DNA of 64,000 nt from Liolophura sinensis (lineage: Eukaryota > Mollusca > Polyplacophora > Chitonida > Chitonidae), in contig NC_088302.1 of assembly GCF_032854445.1 (NCBI RefSeq), positions 56,522,237 through 56,586,236 on the forward strand. Direction: 5' to 3'. A program made the translations under genes and the position numbers. Under the pieces are notes generated by a model that did not search any database, was not told the DNA's origin, and was given only the letters and a program-made list of their open reading frames with translations. Positions 39,416 to 53,728 of this stretch are shown here, in pieces. Position 1 is the stretch's first letter; the number at the start of each line of letters is the position of its first letter.

Positions 39416-40676
39416 GTTAAAAAATATATGAAAGTATATTCATGCCTAGATTTAAATGTTCTATTTAGTGATGCGTACTTCAATTTTGAGCGGTTCTTTC
39501 CTTTAATTTTCTGAGATAGCCATGCATTTTGTATGTTGTTGTTACAATCATGCTTGAATTTTCAGTAAACTATTAAACATCTGCTATTGGATTTCTTTAT
39601 ATACCATTTCTTAGTGTAGTAGGTTTGGATGGCTAAGAGTGTCACTATTGTAACAGACTGTCTAGAACTCATTCATACTTCATGCCAGGTAAAATTTGTA
39701 CTCGTGGCTGTGTTACATACTTGGTGCTTGATTAGAACTAAAGGTCACATGGGAACTAACAATATCTATGTCTATTTTATATGTTGGGAATATTTTTAAT
39801 AACCAGGCCACATCATGGCATTGTGATAAATCAGCTTCTTTACAGGTACATACTTGTACAATATCCTACACATGTAGATAGGTGTAGATAATTTGCGTTT
39901 CACAAAACTTCACAAAGAGATGAAAATGTGAACCATGCTGTGGTGAGGATAGTGAAGTTCTGTCAACTGTTGATTTTTCAAGTTAATTTAGCTGTGTGTG
40001 TATATGAGGTAATATTTCAAGGGGTTATCGCCTTGCTGTTTGCTGTTTGAATAGAAGGTGCATAGGTATTTGGGAACTGTGCATGTCTTAACTTACTTGT
40101 CTGGGGCATGTTTCATAGAGCATTTCCAACTTGAGCCTAGAATTGTAACCCAAACTATCCCATCGTAAATATGTGATTCAAGAGTTTGCAGACAATCTAG
40201 TTAGGACACACAATGATCCGCTTTTGTTCAGCTTATGACTACTTTGTTTAGATATGTAACATTCCACAGTGGACACACATGACGTTGTAGAGTTCTTGTG
40301 TGGAAAATTAGGAGCTTAGTAAAACGAGATTTTTTTTGAGAACTGTTTTGTCACACTGTTGCTTACATATGTTTATTTAACTTCTAGTTTTGCACAACAT
40401 ACATCCATGGTAGTCATTCAGTATTTTGACTGTCAGTTGGGGCATGTGTAGGCTTCAGGGTCTGGCTGTACATGGTGTGTGATTGAGGTTGTGTCAGTGC
40501 TAAGATAACTTTAAAATCTTTAAAATTAGTGGAAATTTCACTTCACTTGAAGCTTTCACTTCTGAAATCAATCTCGTCTCTTATTTCTTTTCATGAACGG
40601 AGAATTTGTGTCATTGTTTCTGTGACCATGGCAACAATAATCATGAGTTCCTTTATGCAACCTTACCTTTATTGAT
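39416..40676. other. Intergenic sequence, nothing recognised
   Basis: AT-rich, without conserved coding exons or arrays that I can support. Confidence 0.4.
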
Positions 40677-42892
40677 GACCTCTCACTTTCCACTGCTTTG
40701 CCTCGTCCACACGCCCACAGAACTGACCCAGCCTTACATCTACAGAAGACCTCTCATTTCCCCACTGCTTTGCCTCGTCCACACGCCCATAGAACTGTCC
40801 CAGCCTTACATCTACAGAAGACCTCTCATTTCCCCACTGCTTTGCCTCATCCACACGCCCATAGAACTGACCCAGCCTTACATCTACAGAAGACCTCTCA
40901 TTTTCCCCTCTGCTTTGCCTCGTCCACACGCCCGTAGAACTGACCTAGCCTTACATCTACAGAAGACCTCTCATTTTCCCCTCTGCTTTGCCTCGTCCAC
41001 ACGCCCATAGAACTGACCCAGCCTTACATCTACAGAAGACCTCTCATTTTCCCCTCTGCTTTGCATCGTCCACACGCCCATAGAACTGACCCAGTCTTAC
41101 ATCTACAGAAGACCTCTCATTTCCCCACTGCTTTGCCTCGTCCACACGCCCATAGAACTGACCCAACCTTACATCTACAGAAGACCTCTCATTTTCCCCT
41201 CTGCTTTGCATCGTCCACACGCCCATAGAACTGACCCAGCCTTACATCTACAGAAGACCTCTCATTTTCCCCTCTGCTTTGCATCGTCCACACGCCCATA
41301 GAACTGACCCAGCCTTACATCTACAGAAGACCTCTCATTTTCCCCTCTGCTTTGCATCGTCCACACGCCCATAGAACTGACCCAGCCTTACATCTACAGA
41401 AGACCGCTCATTTCCCCACTGCTTTGCCTCGTCCACACGCCCATAGAACTGACCCAGCCTTACATCTACAGAAGACCTCTCATTTCCCCTCTGCTTTGCC
41501 TCGTCCACACGCCCACAGAACTGACCCAGCCTTACATCTACAGAAGACCTCTCATTTCCCCACTGCTTTGCCTCGTCCACACGCCCACAGAACTGACCCA
41601 GCCTTACATCTACAGAAGACCTCTCATTTTCCCCACTGCTTTGCCTCGTCCACACGCCCATAGAACTGACCCAGCCTTACATCTACAGAAGACCTCTCAT
41701 TTTCCCCACTGCTTTGCCTCGTCCACACGGCCATAGAACTGACCCAGCCTTACATCTACAGAAGACCTCTCATTTTCCCCTCTGCTTTGCATCGTCCACA
41801 CGCCCATAGAACTGACCCAGCCTTACATCTACAGAAGACCTCTCATTTTCCCCTCTGCTTTGCATCGTCCACACGCCCATAGAACTGACCCAGCCTTACA
41901 TCTACAGAAGACCTCTCATTTCCCCACTGCTTTGCCTCGTCCACACGCCCACAGAACTGACCCAGCCTTACATCTACAGAAGACCTCTCATTTTCCCCTC
42001 TGCTTTGCATCGTCCACACGCCCATAGAACTGACCCAGCCTTACATCTACAGAAGACCTCTCATTTCCCCACTGCTTTGCCTCGTCCACACGGCCATAGA
42101 ACTGACCCAGCCTTACATCTACAGAAGACCTCTCATTTTCCCCACTGCTTTGCCTCGTCCACACGCCCACAGAACTGACCCAGCCTTACATCTACAGAAG
42201 ACCTCTCATTTCCCCACTGCTTTGCCTCGTCCACACGCCCACAGAACTGACCCAGCCTTACATCTACAGAAGACCTCTCATTTTCCCCTCTGCTTTGCAT
42301 CGTCCACACGCCCATAGAACTGACCCAGCCTTACATCTACAGAAGACCTCTCATTTTCCCCTCTGCTTTGCGTCGTCCACACGCCCATAGAACTGACCCA
42401 GCCTTACATCTACAGAAGACCTCTCATTTCCCCACTGCTTTGCCTCGTCCACATGCCCATAGAACTGACCCAGCCTTACATCTACAGAAGACCTCTCATT
42501 TCCCCTCTGCTTTGCCTCGTCCACACGCACACGGAACTGACCCAGCCTTACATCTACAGAAGACCTCTCATTTCCCCACTGCTTTGCCTCGTCCACACGC
42601 CCACAGAACTGACCCAGCCTTACATTTACAGAAGGACCTCTCATTTTCCCACTGCTTTGCCTCGTCCACACACCCATAGAACTGACCCAGCCTTACATCT
42701 ACAGAAGACCTCTCATTTTCCCCTCTGCTTTGCATCGTCCACACGCCCATAGAACTGACCCCGGCCTTACATCTACAGAAGACCTCTCATTTTCCCCTCT
42801 GCTTTGCCTCGTCCACACGCCCATAGAACTGACCCAGCCTTACATCTACAGAAGACCTCTCATTTTCCCCTCTGCTTTGCATCGTCCACAAA
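40677..42892. repeat. 72/73-bp satellite, about 30 units
   Basis: Units of CTTTGCCTCGTCCACACGCC, CATAGAACTGACCCAGCCTT and ACATCTACAGAAGACCTCTC plus ATTTCCCCACTG or ATTTTCCCCTCTG. Units are about 95% alike or better by eye. Single variants (GCATCG or GCCTCG; ACGCCCA or ACGGCCA) recur in blocks. The many frames on both strands are repeat shadows. Confidence 0.95.
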
Positions 42893-45800
42893 CCCTTGAA
42901 AGAAAGTGGGAGAAAGTCAAGTTCATGTTAAAAGCAGCCATATACATATATGTGTAATGTGTTTTGTATGTAGCAGTAAGTTTGACATACATATATATGT
43001 AATGTGTTTGACGATGGATGCCATCACAGAATTAAGCTTCAATTCAGGTTTATTTATTACTACTTTGAAGTGCAAAGTGGAGATTTTATTTCCCTGATTT
43101 TGCAGTTGTCATGGCAGGGCTTTGTAAATTTGTGAACCTGAAAGGGGGGTGATTTGTCAGTGGTATGTGTATATAGAGTGAAAGGGGTTGTAGAAGTCCA
43201 CTGTTTTTGACTTCTTCCTACAAGCTCCTCAGCATGCATCTGCCTAACTTGGGCCCTGGGTTATATTATCTATGAAATCAGCATGTGGGTTTAAAATGAA
43301 AGTTAAAAATATTTTCCAAATTGACACGTTGTTTACCTTAGCAGTCACTGCTAAGTTGTACATTGGACACACGTGTATCCAAAAAGTAGCCTGATGTGAT
43401 AAAATTGCTTGTTTTGTTTAAGTATAGACATATGTATTTATATGTGCGTACAGAGGACATTTGTGATGATATAAGAGGGTGTAAAGCTATCTGCATAATA
43501 AAAACGTATATTATTAATGAATGTATTGTGTGCATCTGTTATTTCTCAAATGAGTGCCAGAAGTTGAACACGCTGCTGAGTCACTGTCAATGTCACTTAC
43601 CCATACAAAGACTTTTTCCAAACCGAATTCAAAAAGGGAATTTTTCCACATTGCTGTCAGTTGTTTATATAAGAGTGTGCTCAAATACTTATCTTTTGAT
43701 ATGTCCTGTTTTGTCCTGTTTTATTGAACATTATGATTATGATTATGATTATGATCTGTTGAGGTAATGAGAATCTTAATGACCTTCCATTAATATATTT
43801 TTTATTCATTAAATCCCCAGTTATCGAGGATCGATATTGACTATGTATAACTTGATTTCCAGCGTACGTGCTACAACACTGAACCGGTGTAGGGTGGGTT
43901 GTTGATTTTGTCAACAACTCTGGAGAACTGATAGTATCGATTCTAGTGGAATGGGAGAACCTTCCCACGCCATTGATTACACCCCTTTGTTTAGTGCACG
44001 CCACCTTCTAGAGTTTTTTCAGTGTCACCTTGACATTACCTTTGCATGTATCACCTTTGCGGTGTCCTACTAAAGGGGAATGAGCTGATTGCATGTTTTT
44101 TTCTTTTTGTTTGTATTTTTTTTTTGTATGCTTGACACAGATCAGAACCCACTGCAGAATTTATTATTTACTTCATGAGTAGGTGCTGTGTGTCTGTCTC
44201 AAACTCTGTAATCAGTGAGTGAAGGCATGATAGCTAGGCCTATACTGATACATCTATAAAATAAATCCTGGCGATATTTCTGTACATAAGGATGCATCCA
44301 TCCTTTCAATATTCACTCGAGTCGCTTGATAGGCTCCTACATGCATGACACCTCCGGCTTTCGGCTCACAGGCTTAGGATCAACACAGATACATCTCCTT
44401 GTGCATATTTAGCAGCGCATTTGTTTTGTAATGAATGAAGTGTTGGTGTGTTAAAACTTTTTTGCCTTGTTTTTCCATACTCAACAGCAGATATTGATTT
44501 TATGGAGTCCATCGTGCATTCTCAAGGCAAAAAGAAAAACACTGTTTTAGTCCGAGCCCAATTTAGGGCGGAATGAAGCTTGCTTGTGAGTTAACAAAAT
44601 AATGATGGACAGACTGGACAAAGGGTTATTCCAACCGTCAGATTATCGCTGCATACATACCACGTGTCATTCAAAACGCTCTGCCCTTTACATTGTGGGG
44701 GAACTATATGGATGCTATATAGTCATGCTTTTGTCAGAACTTTAATCTAAACCCAGGACAGCGATATTTGAGGACATCACGACATTTGTTTACATTTTGT
44801 GTTAGCAGGATGACAGCGCGACATGCTGTCGAGATTCCACGACACGGACTCGAGAATCTCGTGTAAATCTCGGGCTCTCGAGAACTGGCACCTTTTCGTG
44901 ACCCTAGTATCTTAAGAAAAAGCGACATTCTGGCGAGATTCGGTCAAAATTTAGGGTACAAACTGAGGCTAATGGTCATCAAGATTTGGTTTCGAGATTT
45001 ACAGGATCTCGTACATGGTCGATTAAATGGCGCCTTTACCTTGTCAGGATGTCACGTTGTTTTCCGAATCTCGTCCGAATCTAGTCTAAGCTGGTGTAGA
45101 CCACAAAATCAGTTAGAACACAAACGTCAACGTCATCGAGGAGACGGCGTATTGTTCTGATTACAGGAAAACATTATGGCAATAGATTCAACGCACTGTG
45201 TGAGATTTGATCTAGATTCAGACAAGATTTGGACCAGGAAGGAACGCTAACGCGACACTGGATCGTGTGGGCGCCAGATCTCCTCTAGGTGCTCTTCCGA
45301 ATATTGCTCATAATTTGTTGAGAAAGATTCTTTGTCAAGCGCCTGTGAATTACCCCAGGCAAACCGGTTCTCTCCACTCTCGAGACTGTCAAGCGTCGTA
45401 TTTGTAAGTAAAATATTCTTCAGTACCCGGCACGTCGGTAAACACCATTAAGTCAGTCACTCAGTAGGCTAAATCAATCCATTATATTGACAGCATCACG
45501 GCTGATGCCTTGATTTATCCCTTGTCATTGATAGTGATGTCAAGTCTCTATATATTCTGCAGGGCTTAAGAGAATTTTCTGAAATGTATTCTTGTGAAAG
45601 AAACAGTCAGATTTTATTTCATCAACTGCCAGTGCAAAGAGCTCTACTGCGCCGGTATGTATGATTATTTCTTAACTAGACACTATTTATGTCTTTTAAG
45701 TCCACAAGTTAAGTTATATAGAAGTTGCATCAGCATCGTTGCCTGTTAGACATGTCAGACAATGTGCATATAGCGAGTAGCCGTTAAAGTGCCAAGATAT

Positions 45801-46479
45801 AATCTGCTTGTATTTTACTCAGACATTAATCACACACAAGTTCGATGGCAATTTTATATCAGTTGAACCCATGTCTCTCTCAAATTCATTACACGCTGAC
45901 GACTGTTTCTCTGCTCCTCCTCGGACAAGTATTAATTATGAACCTTTAAGTCTTACATCCTCCTGTATCAGCCACGATATAGATGACCCACATCGATCAA
46001 ATGCTTTTTTAAGCATGCCAGCTTGGTTACTTATTACAGGCTGACAAACCTCCAGTTTTACAACCTTTACCACGAATGTGCAATACGCCTCATAAGGTTT
46101 TGAGCGTCACGTATTAGACGTAAATTGTGTAAATTACTTTGTTTTCTCATAGTCTGTTATTTTATGGAGGACCCTACAGCTTCTAGATTAAGCAACGTAA
46201 ACAGTATACTTAACAAAGCCGTGGAAACAGATCATATACCTCCTCAGGTAAAGGCATAAGAGTCCTCTGGATGAGGTATACATTCCTCACCAGCCACTGT
46301 TCCATCAGAGGCTGGAGGACTCCCAACCCTCCCATCTCACCCCCAAAACGACATCATGTCAACTTCAGCAAGGTTAGGCAGTCTATTTAACCAGACTCAA
46401 GTAATTTAATTTATGCATTTTATGCTGTGTTGGCATGAAATCATCACCCTCGGAGGCAACCATGTCAATCTTGCCGCTA
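42893..46479. other. Intergenic sequence, no gene recognised
   Basis: Includes a short ATTATG hexanucleotide run at 43730-43755 and a degraded SINE-like tail at 45395-45465. A CG-richer stretch at 44750-45300 has recurring TCTCGAGA/CGAGATT motifs. No conserved protein was found. Confidence 0.4.
45395..45465 (+). mobile_element. Degraded SINE tail
   Basis: GTAAGTAAAATATTCTTCAG, then CGTCGGTAAACACCATTAAG and TCAGTCACTCAG, resembling the 3' end of the family 1 SINE. Confidence 0.5.
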
Positions 46480-48530
46480 TATATTCAAGCGAACAAAACA
46501 AATGCGTAAATGAATAGGAAATCAACCTATATTCTCCCATCCAAATCTACACGGTGTTAGTCGGGCAAAGGTGAGTGAAAGTGTTCCTAGTCACGATATC
46601 CGTGCTCACGTGACTGAACAGTTAGACGAACGTGTGTTGGCTGTCACGTGATTAGTCGATCATTCCGGGCACTTCCGGTACACCACAGAAGCGTTTGGAC
46701 CACGTTGACAATGACCTTTCTCTCAAGACATACAAAGAACCATAACTGGATTCCAGACATTAGAATAACCCCCTCGTATCTAGAACGTCTTACTTACATG
46801 GCTGATGACTTTTCGATTTTTTTGTATTGTTAGAAAAACCTATTTCTGCAATATATTGTTTTCCTGGTTGTGGTAATGGCCACGCTATGTTGTCGACTTT
46901 TGTCTATCATGACTCGGGAATGGCGATGATCTTATATTTTTGGATTCTCAGTGATCTCCATTGCAGACGTTCCGTGCTTTTAATTTATTGGTGGCAAGAC
47001 AGACATTTTTTCTGTCATTATACATTCAAGAGTAGGGGTTTCGTCTGTTTTGCTGCGGCCCTGATGTATATGCCTGATACACAATATATTTCAAGTCATG
47101 AATGGCTTTGAAACTTTCAGTTTTAGGTGCAACAATGAGAAATAGTGTTGCGTAGTCTGCAACATTATTATTATATTAGATTCTAGCATCTTGTTCAAAA
47201 AATGATAAGGCCGAGTAAAGTTGATTTTAAGGAAGATACTCTCTGCTTTTTCATACGGTAATCACAAATCATTTCTCAAATTCAGGTAGAAGCCTCTTTT
47301 ACCAAAACTTTTAACGACTTGCTATAGTGACTTTTAAAACTTTAAGAAGATAGCATGATGAAGTGAGACGGGTAACATCTCGTCGTGTTTTGTTTACAGC
47401 GACGTTTCGGTGTAGCTACAAACATCATGTGCCACGTGCTAACACCTACATGTACAACAAACCATAGCTAAGAAGAAGCTGTTATCCATATATTCGTGTA
47501 AAGATTTTTAACGTTCCACGCCCTTAACTTCCAGGACACTGGTTTTGTTCTGTAAACTCCAAAAGTAAGGAAGCCCAGATTAATTGTCCTATTTCTCCCG
47601 TAGCCATTTCAAGAGATTCCAGGCTATCAGATGTGGTCGGAGAATAAATGACCTAAGACCAACTGTAAACCATTTGTGTTAATTAAGTGCGGAAGCATGA
47701 ATGGGACCCGTGTTTAGTTACACAAAAGCGACGGAATATCTTATCAGTTAATTTTCAGAAGATGGCCTGGGTATTTGACGAAGGTCTGATGGCGGCATCT
47801 GAGGAAGAACGACATGGACGTGGTCACTTGATACAAAGGCGTGTTACGGTTTTGTCGTAAGCTCAATTTACAGATTATCAGTACGAACCGAACTTGGTTC
47901 CTGCGCTGATTAATTCCCCAGTGCACTCTCCAGAAAGTAACCAAGAATAAGTAGCTTCTGGTAGCACACAAAACCGAAGATTTAGGCTTCGGTGGTTATG
48001 TTTTCAAAGAAAACTGATATAATTTTTGGAAACCCTCTATCAAGATGTAGTAAACACGATGATATGAACAATATCGTTCCATCTCTGCTCGGCACTACTA
48101 ATCCTTGGCTTCACAATATCGTCCCATCGATCCGCACTATCTTTCCATCGCTTCATTTAATCGTCGGACGATGTAACGATACTGTAGGATGATTTGATGA
48201 TGGCCTCCATAGTCCTCCATACCCATCACATTTTTGTGACAAAGTTTAGCTCAATCTGCGCTCAGCCCTTGTATTTTATTATTATCTGTTTTCTAGTCGT
48301 TAATTCTGATCGATTTGGATATTAAACATTGTGGTGCCCCCTACCTTGTCAGCTGTATCGATTTTACCACTCTGTTGGATTTTTTTACCTGAGCTATTGC
48401 AGTGTTTGTGGCGCCTAATTGCCCTTAATCGCTGACTCCTAATCTCAAATACAGCAGACAACGTCTTGTAAATACAAACGTATATTATAGTAAAGGCAGT
48501 GATCTGATTCACGACATCACTATGTGTAAA
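46480..48530 (+). repeat. Duplicated block, copy A
   Basis: Collinear with 57490-59540 in the same orientation, about 11 kb apart. Matching anchors are AACAAAACAAATGCGTAAAT (46493), GTGCTCACGTGACT (46602), CCTAAGACCAACTGTAAACC (47652), AAGATTTAGGCTTCGGTGG (47977) and GTCGTTAATTCTGATCGATT (48297). Conserved islands alternate with unalignable stretches, so the duplication is old or the copies evolve fast. No open frame is shared between the copies, so a conserved protein is unlikely. Confidence 0.7.
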
Positions 48531-49026
48531 CAAATAAATGATGCTTTAGTAGAACATAAATGTTGTTCCTGAAAACATTTTTTTTGGACTGAAAAGCCAG
48601 AATTCGGACTGGTAGTGTTCATTCTGCATCCATCCTAAGGTTTTCATGGGATGAGAAAGCTCATCGCCAAAACATCTTCTATTACAGCTGTCAAAATGTA
48701 CCTTTCTTTTCGTCAGTACATGGACGTTCAACCTCAAGTATACATAGTTAAGGCGTTCAACCAAACGCGCTACAGTGATTGTGTCCTCGCTGAGAAAGGG
48801 GCACAAAGACGAGAACTCCTAAAAGGTGAGGTAGACATGACTTGCACTCGCAACCATATTGGATTCCTAATAAAATAATTTGATGTTCCAGTACACATAA
48901 TGAAAACATACTTCAGAAATTCTTTTGTCGCAGATTAAACATGACCACGAATACATGTCATACAACATCAACTGAGACAAACTGACAAGAGGACGTAATT
49001 CACCCATAATGTGTAGCCATTAATGT

Positions 49027-50755
49027 GCCAATTATCACACTGTCGTCGTTGTTCTGGTTTTACTCTCTATGCTGTACGTCTATCACACTGTTGTCCTTGT
49101 TCTGGCTTTACTCTCTATGCTTTACGTCTATTACACTGTCGTCGTTGTTCTGGTTTTACTCTCTATGCCAGATAATATGTACGTCTATCACACTGTCGTC
49201 GTTGTTCTGGTTTTATTCTCTATGCTCTACGTCTATCACACTGTGGTCGTTGTTCTGCTTTTAGTCTGTATGGTGAACGTCTGTCACACTCTCATTGTTG
49301 TTCTCCTTTTACTCTCTATGCTGAACGTCTATCACACTGTCGTCGTTGTTCTTACCCTACACTGTGATGTACGTCTATCACACTGTCGTCGTTGTTCTGC
49401 TTTTACTCTCTGTGCTGAACGTCTATGACGTATAGTCTGTATGTTGTACGTCTATCATACTGTCATCGTTGTTCTGGTTTTAGTTTGTATGCTGTACGTC
49501 TATAACACTGTCGTCGTTGTTCTGGTTTTACTCTCTATGCTGAACGTCTATGACACTGTTGTGGTGGTTCTGGTTTTAGCCTGTATGCCGAACGTCTGTC
49601 ACACTGGCGTCGTTGTTCCGGATTTAGTCTCTATGCTGTACGTCTATCACAATGTCGTCGTTGTTCTGGTTTTACTCTCTATGCTGTACGTCTGTCACAC
49701 TGTCGTCGTTGTTCTGGTCCTACACTATGATGTACGTCTGTCACACTGTAGTCGTTGGTCTGGTTTTACTCTCTATGCTGTACGTCTATCACACTGTCGT
49801 CGTTTTTCTGGTTTTAGTCTCTATACTGTATGTCTATCACACTGTCGTCGTTGTTCTGGATTTATTTTCTATGCTGAACGTCTATCACACTGTCGTCGTT
49901 GTTCTGGTTTTACTCTCTATGCTGAACATCTATCACACTGTTGCCGTTGTTCTGATTTTACTCTCTGTCCTGAAGGTCTATCACATGGTCGTTGTTGTTC
50001 TGAATTTACTCTCTATGCTGAACGTTTATCACACTGTCGTCGTTGTTCTGATTTTTGTCTCTATGCTGTACGTCTATTACACTGGCGTCGTTGTTCTGGT
50101 TTGGTCTATATGTTGTTCGTCTGTCACACTGCCGTCGTTGTTCTGGTCCTACACTATGATGTACGTCTATCACACTGTCGACGTTGGTCTGGTTTTAGTC
50201 TGTATGTTGTACGTCTATCTCACTGTCGTCGTTGTCCTGGTTTTAGTCTGTATGTTGTACGTCTATCACACCGTCGTCGTTGTTCTGGTCCTACACTATG
50301 ATGGACGTCTATCACACTGTCGTCGTTGGTCTAGTTTTAGTCTGTATACTGTACATCCATCACACTGTCGTCGTTGTTGTAGTTTTACTCTCTATGCTGA
50401 ACGTCTATCACACTGGGTTCGTTGTTCTGGTTTATTCTATATGCTGTATGCCTATCACACTGCCGTCGTTGTTCTGGTCCTACACTATGATGTACGTCTA
50501 TCACACTGTCGTCGTTGTTCTGGTTTTAGTCTGTATGTTGTACGTCTATCACACTGTCGTCGTTGTTTTGGTCCTAGACTATGATGTACGTCGATCACAT
50601 TGTCGTCGTTGGTCTGGTTTTAGTCTGTATGCTGTACATCTATCACACTGTCGTCGTTGTTGTAGTTTTACTCTCTATGCTGAACGTCTACCACACTGTC
50701 GTCGTTGTTCCAGTTTTACTCTCTATGCTGCATGTCTATCGTGGTTGTTTTATTT
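49027..50755. repeat. 48-bp satellite, left part
   Basis: About 35 units of GTCGTCGTTGTTCTGGTTTT, ACTCTCTATGCTGTACGTCT and ATCACACT. The same unit resumes at 54372 after the retroelement. A 48-bp period (16 codons) gives long frames coding hydrophobic 16-residue repeats such as VYHTVVVVLVLLSMLN. The other frames are open too, arguing against real protein. Confidence 0.95.
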
Positions 50756-50767
50756 ACGCTTATATTT
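50756..50767. repeat. Left target-site duplication of the retroelement
   Basis: ACGCTTATATTT, repeated exactly at 54360-54371, where satellite sequence resumes with TGGTTTTACTC. Confidence 0.7.
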
Positions 50768-50778
50768 ATAACCTGTGC

Positions 50779-51948
50779 ATGCCTCGATTCTGTTTTTTGA
50801 CCCCGATGCGAGGCCTCTCCACAATTATACCAATAACTGTGAACAACAACAATATGTATAGGACTAACGCTGGGAATAGTGGTGCATGTTCCCAGGGCGA
50901 GTCAATGAATGATTCGTTTGCACTAAGACCCATTTCCATCCAAATACCGGATATATTTGAGACCATTAAACATGGTATTTCCACCAAACCGTGTTCTATC
51001 CAACTGAACGATTGTTTGACACTGAATTCCCAAAGCAAACATTTAACTATTTCCAAATGTGGACATACCAATTGTCTTACATGTCCATCATTTGATACAT
51101 CCGCCACTTTTATTTCCTCACTGACTGGTAAATGTTATTCTGTTAATTCCTACGGTAACTTAAGTTGTATTGCCTCCAGCTTTATTTACTTGGTAACATG
51201 CAAGAAGTGTGGTCAGCCGTATGTTGGGAAGACCACCCAGAAACTACATCTACGGGTGAACGGGCACCGTAAGTCCGTGCGCAAGAAACAATTGCTAGGC
51301 AAGCATTTCTCTGCCTCCGACCATGACTGGGACCATTTCAGCATTCAAATAGTAGAATCGGTTTATCCATCAACAAATGAGACAGATGTCGAATTTGAAC
51401 GTAAAATCCGTGACTGTGAGCTTTTCTGGATGCTAGAGATTGGTTCAGTCTTCCCATATGGGTTGAATGATAACGTTATGGGAATCGGCAATGTAACATC
51501 TAGCCAACCATATGACTCCAATGTAACAAATTTATTCAAATACCATAAACGTAGACCTCGCAGTCATGGTAGGAGGAAGTTCAACAGAAACATTATTCAC
51601 AAACACGTTAGCGTTAGCTATTTAGTAGGATTGTCGTATGACACCAATAGCATGCATGCTCTACGCACAGTATTATATGCACTGCCATTGAGCTTGCTAA
51701 AACAGGTAGTTCAAGACGTATCCAATAACATACACAATTTTAATGTTCCACCTCACCTTGTACGTCTGTGTCAAGACATATCGTATTTTCGATTGAATCG
51801 CCCTGTAACTACAACTGAAACTCAACACGATCGGCTCTTTCTGAAGAAAAAGTATATAGACAGTGGCCTTGATTTAATTAACCTACCACGCATCTTTAAT
51901 GAACCTGACGTTCGCAATGCTGTGCCTAATTATTTTAATATCCAATAG
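50779..51948 (+). pseudogene. N-terminal part of PLE protein: zinc finger and GIY-YIG endonuclease
   Basis: The open frame starts at ATG 50779, just inside the insertion boundary; the frame also runs upstream into satellite by chance. A Cys/His cluster KCGHTNCLTC near 51055 is followed by the GIY-YIG core IYLVTCKKCGQPYVGKTTQK at about 51187 and by RVNGHR. The endonuclease nicks target DNA to prime reverse transcription. A linker of basic and hydrophobic residues follows. A TAG at 51946 interrupts the frame; the same frame continues after it with family-like text (SYEYTKPIASKIFNY), so the stop is a lesion and not the natural end. Confidence 0.8.
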
Positions 51949-53728
51949 CCACCTTGCATATCCTATGAGTATACAAAGCCTATCGCTTCCAAAATTTTCA
52001 ATTATTCCCAGGCCATCAAGAAGTTCGATTTGGCGACGTATACTTCTGGCGGCTATAACTGTGATTGTGAATCCTCAGTTTTTACCTACGACAAATGTAA
52101 ACATGTCCTGACTGTTGACCTTAATATTATTAAGAATCATGATCTAAGGAATCTCTTTGTGAGGGGTCCTAAGTATAGAGAAAAGAGAAATGTTAACATT
52201 AGATCAAACAAAAAAATATCATCTCGGCACTTGACGAGTATGTTAAAAAATGGTCAAAACGAGAGAAAGTGGATTCTTCGGTACTTAACGATTGGCTTGA
52301 GATTGTCAAAAGGAAAGTTAGTTTAACTATACACCTTCTAGACATTGATGCTCTACCTAAAGCTAAACAGGTTCTGAAGGATCCCACTGTGCAAGAAACA
52401 CTCGTTGACCTTCATAGTAAATTTGTCATCACTGTAGCAGACAAGGCTCCTAATAATGTCATCTTTATTTGCAAGAATTATTATTATCAAATTCTTGTTC
52501 AAGAGCATCTACAACGACATCCACGTATTCTGCTACTACATGTACTCTGGAGGAACTATTTAACAAACACAAAACCTTTCTTAAAGAAAGGCGCATAAAT
52601 ATACCTACCCGTCACACAAAAATACCACAACTTTACTGGATTCCTAAAATGCATAAATCCCCATACAAGGCTCGATTTATTGCAGGTTCAAGAAGTTGTA
52701 CCACCAAACTCTTGTCAACCCTACTTACGAGAGCGTTACAAGAAGTAAAGTCATTTTGGAATAAGTATTGTTGTGCCATAACAAAAAGTCAGGTGTCAAC
52801 TGCATGTGGATTCTTAACTCCAAACGTCTTACAGAAGAACTCGATGCTCATATGCATATACCGTACAAAGGCGTATCCACATGGGATTTCTCTACTCTAT
52901 ACTACGATTCCTCACAAAGATCGTATTGAAAGAATATCGTCGTTAATTGTCTCGGTATTTACTAAAACAAGTCACCGTTGCATTAACGTCAGAAGCAATA
53001 AGGCTTTCTTTAGTTCTGCTCTTTATAAAGGTTACCACTCATGGGATGTTACATTATTTATTGAATTACTTGAATTTCTCATCAATAACATCTATGTGAA
53101 ATTCGGAGATACCATTTACCAACAGTACATAAGTATTCCAATGGGTACCAATTGTGCGCCTCTTTTGGCAGGCCTATACCTGTTTTCATATGAATACGAC
53201 TATATGCAGAAATTACTTAAAAGTAATATCTTTAAAACTCGATCCTTTTCATTTACCAAGCGGTATATTGATGATCTACTGGCGTTAAATAACCCCCATA
53301 TTGCTGAAGCGGTGCAGGAAATCAATCCGCCTTCATTGGATTTAAAGGAGACAACAGATAGTCCTGATGGTACATCTTATTTGGATCTATATCTCTACAA
53401 AGACGAACAAGGCCTCCTTTCACGCCGCCTTTACGACAAAAGGGATAATTTCAATTTTAATATTGTAAATTATCCTTATTTAGATAGCAATATAACAAAG
53501 GGTCCTGCATATGGCGTATACATATCTCGCCTTGTAGCTTTTGTCAGATCTTGCGTTAATTGTGATGACTTTAATCTGCTTCACAAGTTGCTAGTTCAAA
53601 AACTAGTTTGTCAAGGATACTCCATCAAACGCTTTCATTCTAAGTTTCTCAAATTTTACAACGAGTATAACACTCTTGTTGGCAGGTATGGACAGAGCGT
53701 TCAGAATCTCTGGCGATCTGCATTGTGA
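51949..53728 (+). pseudogene. Reverse transcriptase part of PLE protein, frameshifted
   Basis: Family motifs occur in order but in different frames. CDCESSVFTYDKCKHVLTVD lies near 52060 in frame 1. After an A-run at about 52208-52214, SALDEYVKKWSKRE follows in frame 3. After about 52510, IPQLYWIPKMHKSPYKARFI is in frame 2. Shifts at about 52780 and 52895 put the motif A Asp (TWDFSTLY) in a different frame from the following TTIPHKD. QQYISIPMGTNCAPLLAGLY and the catalytic box YIDD at 53264-53275 are intact. At least four frameshifts plus the upstream stop mean the copy is dead. Confidence 0.85.

Noticed and set aside
40606-42957. Both-strand frames in the 72/73-bp array
   Set aside because: Open on both strands by unit composition; no conserved domain.
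45808-48192. Short frames inside and before duplicated block A
   Set aside because: None is preserved in block B and none resembles a known protein.
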